From contig NZ_JAAAKW010000019.1 of assembly GCF_009905615.1 (NCBI RefSeq), positions 25,425 through 89,424 of the forward strand: DNA of 64,000 bases. Reading direction: 5' to 3'. This DNA is from Pseudomonas sp. SLFW (lineage in GTDB: Bacteria; Pseudomonadota; Gammaproteobacteria; Pseudomonadales; Pseudomonadaceae). The translations under genes and the position numbers were made by a program. Positions 36,941 to 46,173 of this stretch are shown one piece after another. Position 1 is the stretch's first letter. Each line of letters opens with the position of its first letter. A model generated the notes under the pieces. The model saw nothing but the letters and a program-made list of their open reading frames with translations, did no database searches and was not told the DNA's origin.

Positions 36941-37441
36941 ATGCGCACACTGATTATCGAGCCGTTGACCAAAGAAGCCTTCGCCCCTTTCGGTGATGTC
37001 ATCGAAACCGATGGCAGCGATCATTTCATGATCAACAACGGCTCGACCATGCGCTTTCACAAGCTGGCGACCGTGGAAACGGCAACGCCGGAGGATCACG
37101 CGATCATCAGCATCTTCCGCGCCGAAGCGCTGGAGATGCCACTGACCGTGAGCATGCTGGAGCGGCATCCGCTGGGCAGTCAGGCGTTCATACCGCTGCT
37201 CGGCAACCCTTTTCTGGTCGTGGTCGCGCCACTTGGCGATGCACCTGAACCGGAGCTGACCCGCGCCTTCCTCACCAACGGCAGGCAGGGTGTCAATTAC
37301 CATCGCGGCGTCTGGCACCACCCGGTGCTGACGATCGAAAAGCGGGATGACTTCCTGGTGGTTGATCGCAGTGGCAGTGGCAATAACTGCGATGAGCATT
37401 TCTTCGAAGAGAGTCAGATGATGATTCTCGATCCCCACTAA
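36941..37441 (+). CDS. allA: Ureidoglycolate lyase
   Basis: Splits ureidoglycolate into glyoxylate and urea, the last step of allantoin breakdown. The 166-residue cupin-like protein begins RTLIIEPLTKEAFAPFGDVIE. It has MLERHPLGSQAFIPL, GRQGVNYHRGVWHHPVL and the closing DCDEHFFEE-like segment (here NNCDEHFFEESQM). Length and order match AllA. It is transcribed in the direction of alc and puuD and lies 50 bases before puuD. Confidence 0.94.
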   Translation: MRTLIIEPLTKEAFAPFGDVIETDGSDHFMINNGSTMRFHKLATVETATPEDHAIISIFRAEALEMPLTVSMLERHPLGSQAFIPLLGNPFLVVVAPLGDAPEPELTRAFLTNGRQGVNYHRGVWHHPVLTIEKRDDFLVVDRSGSGNNCDEHFFEESQMMILDPH

Positions 37442-37491
37442 TAAGAAGGGCCTAAGCGTCCGCCAGTGACGACAGGCAAACGGTAAAGACT

Positions 37492-38805
37492 GTGGCTGCA
37501 CATCTGATGGAATGGCTGAATCTGGGCGTGCGCTGGATTCACATGATCGTCGGGATCGCCTGGATTGGCGCATCCTTTTACTTCGTCTGGCTGGAGAACA
37601 ACCTCAACCGTGCCAACCCGCGCGACGGGCTGTCCGGTGACCTGTGGGCGATCCACGGCGGCGGGATCTACCACCTGGAAAAATACAAGCTGGCCCCACC
37701 GACCATGCCGGACAACCTGCACTGGTTCAAATGGGAAGCCTATTGGACTTGGATGTCGGGCATCGTGCTGTTGTGCATTGTGTTCTATTCCAACCCCACC
37801 CTTTACCTGCTGGCCCCCGGCAGCACCTTGAGCGGCGGCGAAGGCATCGCCATCGGCGTCGGCGCACTGATCGCCAGTTGGTTCATTTATGACCTGCTCT
37901 GCGACTCCCCGCTCGGCAAACGCCCTGGCCTGTTGGGGCTGGTGCTGTTCGTGCTGGTCATCGGCGCCTGCTATGGCTTCAGCCAAGTGTTCAGCGGTCG
38001 CGGGGCGTACCTGCACACCGGCGCAATCATTGGCACCATCATGGTCGGTAACGTGTTCCGCATCATCATGCCCGCCCAGCGCGCACTGGTGGCGGCCATC
38101 GCCGAGAACCGCACTCCGGACCCGACCCTGCCCGCCAAAGGCCTGCTGCGTTCGCGTCACAACAACTACTTCACCCTGCCCGTGCTGTTCATCATGATCA
38201 GCAACCACTTCCCGAGCACCTACGGCAGTCAGTACAACTGGCTGATCCTGGCGGCCATCGCGGTATGTGCGGTACTGGTGCGTCACTACTTCAACACCCG
38301 TCACGACAGCCACAAATTTGCATGGGCCTTGCCGGTCGGCGCACTGGGCATGATCTGCCTGGCGTACGTTACGGGGCCTGCGCAGATGCAACGCGGTCCG
38401 GACGTCGCGGCGAACATCCAGTACCAGCCGCTGCCCGGTACGGCAATTGGCGGACACCGTGCCGACGAGCCGAAACCTGAGGTCGCGCCCACTCCAGCCC
38501 CTGCTGCGCCTGCCGCTCCCGCTCAAGCGAGCAATGCTGGTGACGTGGATTTCGACAAGGTGCACAGCGTGATTCAAGAACGCTGCGCGGTCTGCCATTC
38601 GGCCAAACCGACCAGCCCGCTGTTCAGCAGTGCGCCGGCCGGGATCATGTTCGACACCCCGCAACAGATCCAGCAACTCGCCCCGCGCATCCAGGCCCAG
38701 GCCGTGACCGCGCAAATCATGCCACTGGGCAACATCACCCAGATGACACAGCAGGAGCGTGACTTGCTGGGGCAGTGGATTGACAAGGGGGCGCAGACGA
38801 ATTGA
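37492..38805 (+). CDS. puuD: Membrane urate hydroxylase with cytochrome c domain
   Basis: PuuD oxidises urate to 5-hydroxyisourate and passes electrons into the respiratory chain, replacing soluble uricase. The 437-residue protein has about eight membrane segments (GVRWIHMIVGIAWIGASFYF near the start). A Pro/Ala linker around residue 325-345 leads to a periplasmic cytochrome c domain with the haem motif CAVCH (near residue 364) and a distal Met in QIMPLGNITQM. Haem attachment would need the ccm genes found at 53-61 kb. GTG start at 37492. It is the last gene before a repeat doublet and the second permease. Confidence 0.94.
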   Translation: MAAHLMEWLNLGVRWIHMIVGIAWIGASFYFVWLENNLNRANPRDGLSGDLWAIHGGGIYHLEKYKLAPPTMPDNLHWFKWEAYWTWMSGIVLLCIVFYSNPTLYLLAPGSTLSGGEGIAIGVGALIASWFIYDLLCDSPLGKRPGLLGLVLFVLVIGACYGFSQVFSGRGAYLHTGAIIGTIMVGNVFRIIMPAQRALVAAIAENRTPDPTLPAKGLLRSRHNNYFTLPVLFIMISNHFPSTYGSQYNWLILAAIAVCAVLVRHYFNTRHDSHKFAWALPVGALGMICLAYVTGPAQMQRGPDVAANIQYQPLPGTAIGGHRADEPKPEVAPTPAPAAPAAPAQASNAGDVDFDKVHSVIQERCAVCHSAKPTSPLFSSAPAGIMFDTPQQIQQLAPRIQAQAVTAQIMPLGNITQMTQQERDLLGQWIDKGAQTN

Positions 38806-38853
38806 TGTATGGGGGCGTCGCTTGATGCCCCGGATCTGCCTGATGTCGCCGAT

Positions 38854-38948
38854 CCCTGTAGGAGTGCGCTTGCTCGCGATCGCGGTCTGACAGTTTCATC
38901 ATTGTCGACTGACTCACCGCCATCGCGAGCAAGCTCACTCCTACAGGG
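38854..38948. repeat. REP-like inverted doublet upstream of the second permease
   Basis: Arms CCCTGTAGGAGTGCGC... (38854-38880) and the inverse (38922-38948), in the puuD-permease gap. One base differs from the common arm of the family. Confidence 0.88.
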
Positions 38949-39024
38949 GCGTGTTTGCCGAAGTCGAGGTTCCACCGCCCAGCCGCAACGGGCGTACTCA
39001 AAAATAAGAACAATGAGGTGTTGC

Positions 39025-40380
39025 ATGTCCGAGTCAACTCACGCGCGCATCCCTGCTGCGCCACCACGACAGCCCCTGCCACTGATGCAACTGATTCTGG
39101 TCGGCCTGCAACACGTCCTGTTGATGTACGGAGGTGCCGTCGCGGTGCCGCTGATCATCGGCCAGGCCGCTGGCCTTTCCCGTGAAGAAATCGCCTTTTT
39201 GATCAACGCCGACCTGCTGGTCGCCGGTATCGCGACGGTCGTGCAGTCGTTCGGCATCGGTCCTTTGGGCATTCGCATGCCGATTATGATGGGCGCCAGC
39301 TTCGCGGCGGTCGGCAGCATGGTCGCGATGGCAGGCATGCCGGGCGTGGGCTTGCCGGGGATTTTCGGGGCGACCATCGCTGCCGGTTTCTTCGGCATGC
39401 TGATCGCGCCGTTCATGTCGAAAATCGTGCGCTTCTTTCCGCCTTTGGTCACGGGCACGGTGATCACCTCCATCGGCCTGTCGTTGTTCCCCGTCGCCGT
39501 GAATTGGGCGGGCGGCGGCAGCAAAGCCGTGAGTTTCGGTGATCCGCTTTACCTGGGCGTCGCGGCGCTGGTGCTGCTGACGATCCTGCTGATCAACCGC
39601 TTCATGCGCGGCTTCTGGGTCAACATTTCGGTGCTGATCGGCATGGGCCTGGGCTACATCCTTTCAGGCTGCATCGGCATGGTGGATTTGAGCGGTCTGG
39701 CCCAGGCGGACTGGGTGAAAGTGGTCACGCCGATGCACTTCGGCATGCCGACCTTCAGCCTCGCGCCGATTCTCTCGATGTGTCTCGTGGTGGTGATCAT
39801 CTTCGTCGAGTCCACCGGGATGTTCTTGGCGCTGGGCAAGATCACCGACCGCGAAGTCACGCCGGGCATGCTGCGTCGCGGTTTGCTGTGCGACGCGGCC
39901 GCGTCCTTTCTCGCCGGTTTCCTCAACACCTTCACCCACTCCTCGTTCGCGCAGAACATCGGCCTGGTGCAGATGACCGGCGTGCGTTGCCGTTCGGTGA
40001 CCATGGTCGCGGGCGGCTTTCTGGTGTTGCTGAGCCTTCTGCCGAAAGCGGCCTATCTGGTGGCCTCGATTCCGCCAGCGGTGCTGGGCGGCGCGGCGAT
40101 TGCCATGTTCGGGATGGTTGCGGCGACCGGCATCAAGATCCTTCAGGAGGCCGACATCTCGGATCGTCGCAATCAACTGCTGGTGGCGGTGAGCATCGGC
40201 ATGGGCCTGATCCCGGTCGTCCGGCCGGAGTTCTTCAGCCAGTTGCCGCACTGGATGGGGCCCATCACCCACAGCGGCATTGCCATGGCGACCTTGAGCG
40301 CCGTGCTGCTGAACCTGCTGTTCAACGTGCTCGGCGGTGCCGAGCGTGCCGCGATGGCCGGGCCGCTGCACTCGCACTAA
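39025..40380 (+). CDS. NCS2 xanthine/urate permease
   Basis: A 451-residue transporter with 12-14 membrane segments of the UapA/XanQ/UacT branch of NCS2. LILVGLQHVLLMYGGAVAVPLI opens the protein, followed by PIMMGASFAAVGSM, TGTVITSIGLSLFPVAVNW, FVESTGMFLALGKITDR and NTFTHSSFAQNIGLVQMTGVRCRSVT. It probably brings in xanthine or urate for XdhABC and PuuD; the exact substrate is undecided. ATG at 39025 has GAGGTG before it. Longer in-frame N-terminal codons run through the repeat and are rejected. Confidence 0.9.
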   Translation: MSESTHARIPAAPPRQPLPLMQLILVGLQHVLLMYGGAVAVPLIIGQAAGLSREEIAFLINADLLVAGIATVVQSFGIGPLGIRMPIMMGASFAAVGSMVAMAGMPGVGLPGIFGATIAAGFFGMLIAPFMSKIVRFFPPLVTGTVITSIGLSLFPVAVNWAGGGSKAVSFGDPLYLGVAALVLLTILLINRFMRGFWVNISVLIGMGLGYILSGCIGMVDLSGLAQADWVKVVTPMHFGMPTFSLAPILSMCLVVVIIFVESTGMFLALGKITDREVTPGMLRRGLLCDAAASFLAGFLNTFTHSSFAQNIGLVQMTGVRCRSVTMVAGGFLVLLSLLPKAAYLVASIPPAVLGGAAIAMFGMVAATGIKILQEADISDRRNQLLVAVSIGMGLIPVVRPEFFSQLPHWMGPITHSGIAMATLSAVLLNLLFNVLGGAERAAMAGPLHSH

Positions 40381-40739
40381 TCGTGGGTGCCCTGTTTTAG
40401 ACGCACCGCTCTTTTGCAGCGCACTTGAGCGATGCGGCGCGAGTCAGTATCCTCCGCCGCCGCTCGACCGCGCCTCGAAAAACAGGGCTTGACCACCCGC
40501 ACACAATAATCTGACCGAACGGCCAAGTTGCCGTCCAGCCGCGCCTCGCTCGAAAAATCATGGAATCGACTGTTTTCAATAACAGCCGACGAGGCTTTTT
40601 TGTCTTTTTTCAGAGGGTTGGCGTAGAGATTGCTATCTGTAAAAAGTTGATCAGTTGGACAACTAAAGCAGCAAAGAAAGGCGCCAAGACAGAGCGCCAA
40701 CTCATCGCAACACCGACTTTGAACCCAAGGGAGTACCGC
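40381..40739. other. Intergenic region before the Tsx-like gene
   Basis: A 359-base gap with no gene I can support. It contains the 16-mer CCACCCGCACACAATA at 40493-40508, which also occurs exactly at 46243-46258 upstream of the TetR gene. An AT-rich stretch with T runs follows near 40600. Confidence 0.4.
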
Positions 40740-41528
40740 ATGAACCGTTCGCTTTCCAGCCTGTTGGCCGCCAGTAGCCTGCTGGCCGCCACCCCCGCGA
40801 TGTCTGGCGATTTGTTGCAATGGCAGAGCAACAGCCTGACGTATCTGTACGGCCAGAATTTCGAGGTCAACCCGGATACCCAGCAGACCTTTACTTTCGA
40901 ACACGCAGACGGCTGGAAATACGGCGACAACTTCCTGTTCGTCGACAACATCTTCTACAACGGCAAGAAAGATCCGGGCGTGGGCAATAACACGCTATAC
41001 GGCGAGTTCTCCCCTCGCCTGTCGCTGGGCAAGATATTCGACCAGAAATTCGAGCTCGGCCCGATCAAGGACGTGCTGTTGGCAGGTACTTACGAGTTTG
41101 GTGAAGGCGACGTCGAGTCGTACCTGATCGGCCCCGGCTTCGACCTGAACATCCCCGGTTTCGACTACTTCCAACTCAACTTCTACAAGCGCTACAACGA
41201 TGGCCACCGTGCGGGTTATGGCGCCTGGCAGATCACCCCGGTCTGGTCGTACACCATTCCCGTGGGCAAGTCGGACATTTTGATCGACGGTTTCATGGAC
41301 TGGGTCGTGGACAACAAACAGTCCAATACCAAAGGCGACTACCACTCTAACCTGCACTTCAACCCGCAGATCAAATATGACTTGGGCAAGGCGATGAATT
41401 TGCCGGAGCGGCAGTTGTACGTGGGGATCGAGTATGACTACTGGACCAACAAATACGGGATCAATGACACCCGGTATTTTGATACGGATCAGAACACGGC
41501 GAGTTTGTTGGTGAAGGTGTTTTTTTAA
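40740..41528 (+). CDS. Tsx-like outer-membrane nucleoside channel
   Basis: A 262-residue beta-barrel precursor with a signal peptide (LSSLLAASSLLAATPAMSG) and alternating aromatic strands ending in Phe (VKVFF), as expected for outer-membrane insertion. GDLLQWQSNSLTYLYGQNF and YEFGEGDVESYLIGPGFDL are typical of the nucleoside-specific channel-forming Tsx family. It would admit nucleosides or purines for the inner-membrane permeases of this island. ATG at 40740 follows AAGGGAG. The product converges on the Rhs gene. Confidence 0.88.
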   Translation: MNRSLSSLLAASSLLAATPAMSGDLLQWQSNSLTYLYGQNFEVNPDTQQTFTFEHADGWKYGDNFLFVDNIFYNGKKDPGVGNNTLYGEFSPRLSLGKIFDQKFELGPIKDVLLAGTYEFGEGDVESYLIGPGFDLNIPGFDYFQLNFYKRYNDGHRAGYGAWQITPVWSYTIPVGKSDILIDGFMDWVVDNKQSNTKGDYHSNLHFNPQIKYDLGKAMNLPERQLYVGIEYDYWTNKYGINDTRYFDTDQNTASLLVKVFF

Positions 41529-41541
41529 AGCGTCACTGGGC

Positions 41542-41562
41542 GTGCGAGTGATTGACTCGCAC
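41542..41562. terminator. Hairpin between convergent tsx-like and Rhs genes
   Basis: GTGCGAGT and ACTCGCAC pair with a five-base loop in the 45-base gap. There is no T run on either side, so intrinsic termination is uncertain. Confidence 0.35.
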
Positions 41563-41573
41563 CCCTTCAAGGA

Positions 41574-42470
41574 TTATCGCAACGAGCCGTTGCTGCGTTC
41601 AGCCAGTAATCGCCTTCCTCGGGCGTGGTAAAAATCATATGCCGCTTCGGTAACGCTGTCGGCGTTCCGAGAGGCCATTACAGATGCAATATGAGGAGAT
41701 TGATTGAAATCATGAATGATCGCCGGCAAGTCATGTTGCCGTCCAACATTATGATGCAGCGCTTGCACCTGATCAGTAAAAAATGCCACTGGGGATAACG
41801 TTCTCTCAAGGTAGGTTGATGTCAATTGCCCATTCACCACAGCGCTCGAAATCTCACCTGTATCTGGCCTGCTTCCGATTGAAGGCAAATATATCGCAAA
41901 TTGATCATTCAAATAAAAGCTATCCACCGTCCTTGATCCCTCATGATTGTGTAAACCACTGACCTTCCCCAGATGCGACATTTCGTGAGCTATTGTTTTC
42001 TGAAGTTCAGAGTTCCGTAACTTATCCACATTCAGAAAAACCCGTCCGTGTGGGTCATTTCGCACCACACTGGCTGTTTCCTCGGACTCTTTGGGTTCTA
42101 TCCCTACGAATTTATCGTACCCCTCAAGACTGCGATAATCAGAGACCAACGCCTGCGTTCGCTGCCAATCACGCAAGACGTATGGCATCGCTTCGTTGTG
42201 ATAATAACCAAAATATTTCATGCTAACGGAAGACCTGTCCCAGTTCGAATCTTGAGCAGCAGCAATGGCACCCTTCAAAACTTGATCAACGCCCGCTAAT
42301 GCGAGCCTGACCGCTTGCGCCCCAGAAGCATCAATGGTTTGTAGCTCACCCAGGCCTCTCCAAATAATGCGGTCCCCTCCCCTCTCCAACATATTTTCAA
42401 CTCGATCATTGAGCCCTTCATAAACTGCACCGTTTACTTCGAGATTTCTTACCGGTGAATTACCAACAAA
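41574..42470 (-). other. C-terminal toxin tip, aspzincin-like metallopeptidase
   Basis: The variable tip after the Rhs core (NRYGFVGNSPV) is visibly more AT-rich than the rest of the gene, as usual for swapped toxin tips. It contains HEMSH (41973-41987), and TVDSFY follows at 41913-41930. HExxH followed by T-x-D-x-x-Y matches the M35-type aspzincin signature, in which the Asp is the third zinc ligand. Protease activity is therefore predicted if the protein is made. Target unknown. Confidence 0.6.
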
Positions 42471-44381
42471 CCCATACCGATTCACTCCCTGCACATCCCC
42501 CGCCGGGTCCGGACTAACCCACCGCTGCAACCACGGCGCGTAATACCTGAACCCGTAGTAATAAAGCCCCGTCGCATCACACTCTTTGCCGGAATACCGC
42601 ACGGTCTTGTATTTGGCCTCAACCGCACTTCGCCCCGCCCACCATGCCGTGCCGCCAAACGGGTAATAACCTTCGTGGCTAATCAACTTCGCGTCTTGAT
42701 AAAGTTCGAGGGTGCTGGAGCCCAGGTGATCACTGAGGCTATAGCGCAACTGATCATTCTCGATGCCGTCGGGTTTGCCGGACTCCCAATGCAATAGCCT
42801 CACGCTGCTACGCCCCGCCTCGACCGTGAGCACATGCTGCACTTCGCCGGTTGCCTCGTTGCGATGTATTTCCAGCCCCGGCAGGTAACGCACTTCAGCC
42901 GTCAGCGTGTGACTGCGCGCCTGACTTACCCGCACCTTTCGGACCCGCTGACCACCACCGTCGTAGCGATAAAGCTCGCTGTCATCAGGTCCATCGTCGC
43001 GCTTCACCAAAGTCGCTTGGCTCAACTGATTGCGCGCATCCCACGTCATTGCCTGACCCGGTTGTAGCTCTTTGAGGTTGCCATTGCCATCGAAAGCTTC
43101 GGCGATCTGTCCCTCATCAGGCAGCCTCCCGTCAGCCCGCTGTGGCAGGCTGCGGTTGCTCGTCGACGACACCGCCATACGCCAGGTTTCACCGCCCGAA
43201 TGGTGCCGAGCCACCAGGTTGCCACCTGCGTCGTATTCAAAGCGCTGGGTGTAATGGATGAGGTTGCCGGGATCGAGCGGCAGGGGTTGAAGGTCGGGCA
43301 GTCCGGGCAGATGGGAAACCGGCGCCACTTCCCGCCCAGTGGCTTCGATCAGTTAGTAAAGGCTGTCGTAGGCGTAACGGTTGACCGGATCAACGCGCTG
43401 GTTTCTGAAAAACGAGACCGGCTGCGCAGCATCCTCGACGCTCACGACATTCCCAACGGGGTCGTAGCCGTAATTCAGATCCTGTAGCACCTGTCCCTCG
43501 CCAGTGAGTGCCAACAGCCGGGTCAGCCGCCCATCTGCCGCATCGTACGTCGCAGTGCTGACGACACCATTGCCTGCGGTCTCCCGTTCGGCGGCGCCCA
43601 TTGCGTCGTAGTGAATATCGCTCACTAAAACGTGCACCTTATCGCTGCCCGATGATTGAAGACCGGTGCTCTGGAGTTCTCCTGAGCAGGCGTACGTCAG
43701 AAACCGGCAATTGCCTCGGGCATCGGTCTGCACAATGACATCCCCGTCAGCACCGACAGCGCGCGTCGAGATAAAGCGCTCCGCTTCAAGCAACAGGTCA
43801 CGTTGCGAAGGCTCTTGCGGCCAGTCAACGCGCTCTGTTGGTGCGAGAAATCGCCGTTCTTGATGCAACAAGGCCCCCGTCAGGCCGTACGCCGAACACC
43901 ACACAGACCCCGCTGAATCGTCACGTCGCAGCAACGTGCCGCACTGGTTGTGCGCCAACCATTGCGCGCTGGCGTCGGCATAGATGAACCGGTCAGAAAC
44001 CCGAGCGAGTTCTCCATCGAGCGTTTCGGCAATCGCCACAGGCCGCATCAGCCCGTCGTATTCAACCACCGACGGCGCGCCACGGCTGTCGCGGTTTTCC
44101 AGGGGCTGCCCCGCTTCGCCGAACAACGTCAGGCGCCATCCCGCATCGACGTTATCGGTCAACAGCGGCTGGTCAGAGAGGCTGTAAACAGTGGAAGTCG
44201 AGGGTCGATCAAGGCGGGGGTCGGTGGTCGCCAAGAGTCGCCCTGACACGTCGAACGCTTGGCGGGTCATCCGGAGTTCGGGACGATCTTGCACATCGGC
44301 ACGGTAGAAACCGACTTGACGCACGGGCAAGCCGCGCGAGTCAACCACGCTGAGACTGGGAGTATGGGAGCAGAGATTCAT
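41574..44381 (-). pseudogene. TccC-like Rhs toxin gene broken by an in-frame TAA
   Basis: The reading frame runs from ATG at 44381 to a stop at 41574, about 934 sense codons, interrupted by one TAA at 43353-43355. The 342 codons before it begin like Tc-toxin C subunits (TPSLSVVDSRGLPVRQVGFYR, FDVSGRLLATTDPRLDRPS). The text resumes in the same frame (LIEATGREVAPVSHLPGLPDL), so a CAA (Gln) probably became TAA. A GTG at 43328 could restart a 584-residue part. That part holds YD-repeats, the Rhs core (GTAWWAGRSAVEAKYKTVRY, RYYAPWLQRWVSPDPAGDVQ, NRYGFVGNSPV) and a C-terminal tip with HEMSH. No TcA/TcB gene or immunity gene is in the window. A sequencing error would make this an intact gene. Confidence 0.85.
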
Positions 44382-44458
44382 GTGCCGACGTCCGTGTCCA
44401 AGCCTTGATCAAAGGCTAGACGCAAACGCGACAACACAGGATCGCAGGTGACGTATGG

Positions 44459-44755
44459 TCAGGCTGTGTGGCGTTGAACCAGTCGGGCGCTGGCCACCGG
44501 GATGCCCACACCGACGATCATCAGACTCCACAGCAGGTATTCAAGGCCAAACACCAGGAACGCGCCGCCGACCATGATCGTTGCCAGACTCGGGATGCCC
44601 AGCGCACAGATCAACAGGGCATGGGCCCCCAGTTTTTGTTTGAAGGGTATTCGGGCGTTGAACACGCAGACCAGCCACAAATAGAGCCAAGCCACGATCG
44701 TCAATAAATAAAGCGCCAGGTGTAACAAGTCGCCGGACATGCCATATCCATGCAT
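44459..44755 (-). CDS. Small membrane protein, 98 residues
   Basis: Three hydrophobic helices (LLHLALYLLTIVAWLYLWLVC, LGAHALLICALGIPSLATIM, FLVFGLEYLLWSLMIVGVGI) and little else. AGGGAG stands nine bases before the ATG at 44755. It is 77 bases upstream of the Rhs gene on the same strand. It might be co-transcribed with it, but an immunity role cannot be inferred from a position upstream of the toxin. I do not recognise the family. Confidence 0.55.
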   Translation of the reverse strand: MHGYGMSGDLLHLALYLLTIVAWLYLWLVCVFNARIPFKQKLGAHALLICALGIPSLATIMVGGAFLVFGLEYLLWSLMIVGVGIPVASARLVQRHTA

Positions 44756-45026
44756 GGGTCAATCTCCCTCTTCCAGATCATCGATGTATTCACGGCTGTT
44801 CGATCCATCGAGTCGCCGACAGCAAGTTTACACCGGCGCAGCACACCGGATGCGCCCTCTGTCCGGAACTGAATCCCAAGTCAATGGCGGCCTGCACGCT
44901 TTCATGACGTTTTCATCTTTGTTCGACCTATTTTTAACACCGGCCTCGGGATCATGAGCCACCGTCAGCCAATGGCTGAGGTGCCCTATTTCGAACAATG
45001 CTGTCCGACCTTCTCGGGTATGAACG

Positions 45027-45785
45027 ATGAATAAACTTCCGCAGATCACGCTTGCGTTCTGGATCATGAAAATCTGTGCCACGACGCTGGGGGAAACCGC
45101 AGGCGACCTGTTGTCGATGACGCTGGACGTGGGCTATTTGGTGAGTTCGCTGATTCTGATCAGCGTGTTCGTGGTCACGCTGCTGACACAGCTGGCGTCC
45201 AAGCGATACAACCCGGCGTTGTACTGGTTGGTGATCCTGTCCACCAGCACGGCAGGCACCACGATGTCGGATTTCATGGACCGCACGCTGGGGCTGGGTT
45301 ACGCGGCGGGGTCTGCGATTCTGGTGGCGATTCTGCTGGCGATTTTTTCAGTCTGGTACCTGAGCGAGAAGTCGCTGTCGGTCACCCGCGTGACCACGCT
45401 CAAGGCCGAGTTGTTCTATTGGTTCGCGATCCTGTTTTCCAACACCCTCGGCACCGCATTGGGGGATTTCCTGGCGGACGATTCGGGGTTGGGTTTCATG
45501 GGCGGCGCGCTGCTGATCGGCTCGGCCATTGCGCTGGTCGCCCTGCTGCACTACACCACGCGGCTGTCGTCGGTGGCCCTGTTCTGGATCGCCTTCGTCC
45601 TCACCCGGCCGTTTGGCGCGACCTTGGGCGACGTGCTGACCAAGCCTTACGACAAAGGCGGTCTGGACTTCGGCACCGTGGGATCATCGCTGGTGTTGCT
45701 GACCATTCTGGTGGTATTGGTGGGCCTGGCAACGTTCTACAACCGCAGACCAGAAAAGGCCTACGGTCAGATCGCAGACAACTGA
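45027..45785 (+). CDS. Membrane protein with fourfold repeat (COG4705-like)
   Basis: A 252-residue inner-membrane protein with about eight helices. Four units each end a helix with a related motif: TTLGETAGDLLS, STAGTTMSDFMDRT, NTLGTALGDFLAD and RPFGATLGDVLTKP, three of which are followed by a (G)LGY/GLGF-type turn. Such quadruplication with conserved acidic residues (GD or SD) suggests a symmetric pore or transporter. This is the COG4705 family of uncharacterised membrane-anchored proteins. ATG at 45027 is preceded by a weak ribosome site. It is monocistronic; a repeat doublet follows. Confidence 0.75.
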   Translation: MNKLPQITLAFWIMKICATTLGETAGDLLSMTLDVGYLVSSLILISVFVVTLLTQLASKRYNPALYWLVILSTSTAGTTMSDFMDRTLGLGYAAGSAILVAILLAIFSVWYLSEKSLSVTRVTTLKAELFYWFAILFSNTLGTALGDFLADDSGLGFMGGALLIGSAIALVALLHYTTRLSSVALFWIAFVLTRPFGATLGDVLTKPYDKGGLDFGTVGSSLVLLTILVVLVGLATFYNRRPEKAYGQIADN

Positions 45786-45811
45786 CAGCACAGACATTCA
45801 CAGCAATCCAA

Positions 45812-45903
45812 CCTGTAGGAGCGAATTCATCCGCGAAAAGCCGGTACAGGCAACACACCTCCGTCGCCGGAAGATCCTTCGCGAATGAATTCGCTCCCAC
45901 AGG
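45812..45903. repeat. REP-like inverted doublet (GTGGGAGCGAATTC family)
   Basis: Arms CCTGTAGGAGCGAATTCATC... (45812-45837) and the inverse ending CGCTCCCACAGG (45878-45903), between convergent genes. Confidence 0.88.
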
Positions 45904-45951
45904 GGAATCAGCGCACGGCGTTCCGGCAGCAGCAATCCCCGGATCGGCGCA

Positions 45952-46173
45952 TCAATGCGACTCCCACGGCAAGGGCTTTCCCGCCCGGACCTTGGCATTG
46001 AGCGCACGCAGCAGATCCAGAGGATCACGGTCTTTCATCGCATGACTCTGCTCGTCGACCCAGGTCATGACCTGCTGCCGGTCGAGGGTCGGTCGGCGAT
46101 GCAGGATTTCCACCAATTGCCGCTCACAATGTTGGGCATAGGCGACCACGCTGGAAAACAAAGGGCTGTTCAT
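45952..46173 (-). CDS. Small hypothetical protein, 73 residues
   Basis: Starts MNSPLFSSVVAYAQHCERQL and continues as a charged helical protein (DPLDLLRALNAKVRAGKPLPW). No family is recognised. GAGGTG eight bases before ATG 46173 supports this start over the 141-codon extension, whose Arg/Cys/Pro-rich text is not protein-like. It is divergent from the RutR-like regulator, 212 bases apart, so it may be one of its targets (inference). Confidence 0.6.
   Translation of the reverse strand: MNSPLFSSVVAYAQHCERQLVEILHRRPTLDRQQVMTWVDEQSHAMKDRDPLDLLRALNAKVRAGKPLPWESH

Noticed and set aside
35693..37573. Minus-strand frame of 626 codons opposite alc/allA
   Set aside because: Crosses several real genes and a repeat doublet; no protein family pattern.
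44739..44957. 72-codon plus-strand frame near 44.8 kb
   Set aside because: No ribosome site, overlaps the leader of the COG4705-like gene, and has no similarity I can see.
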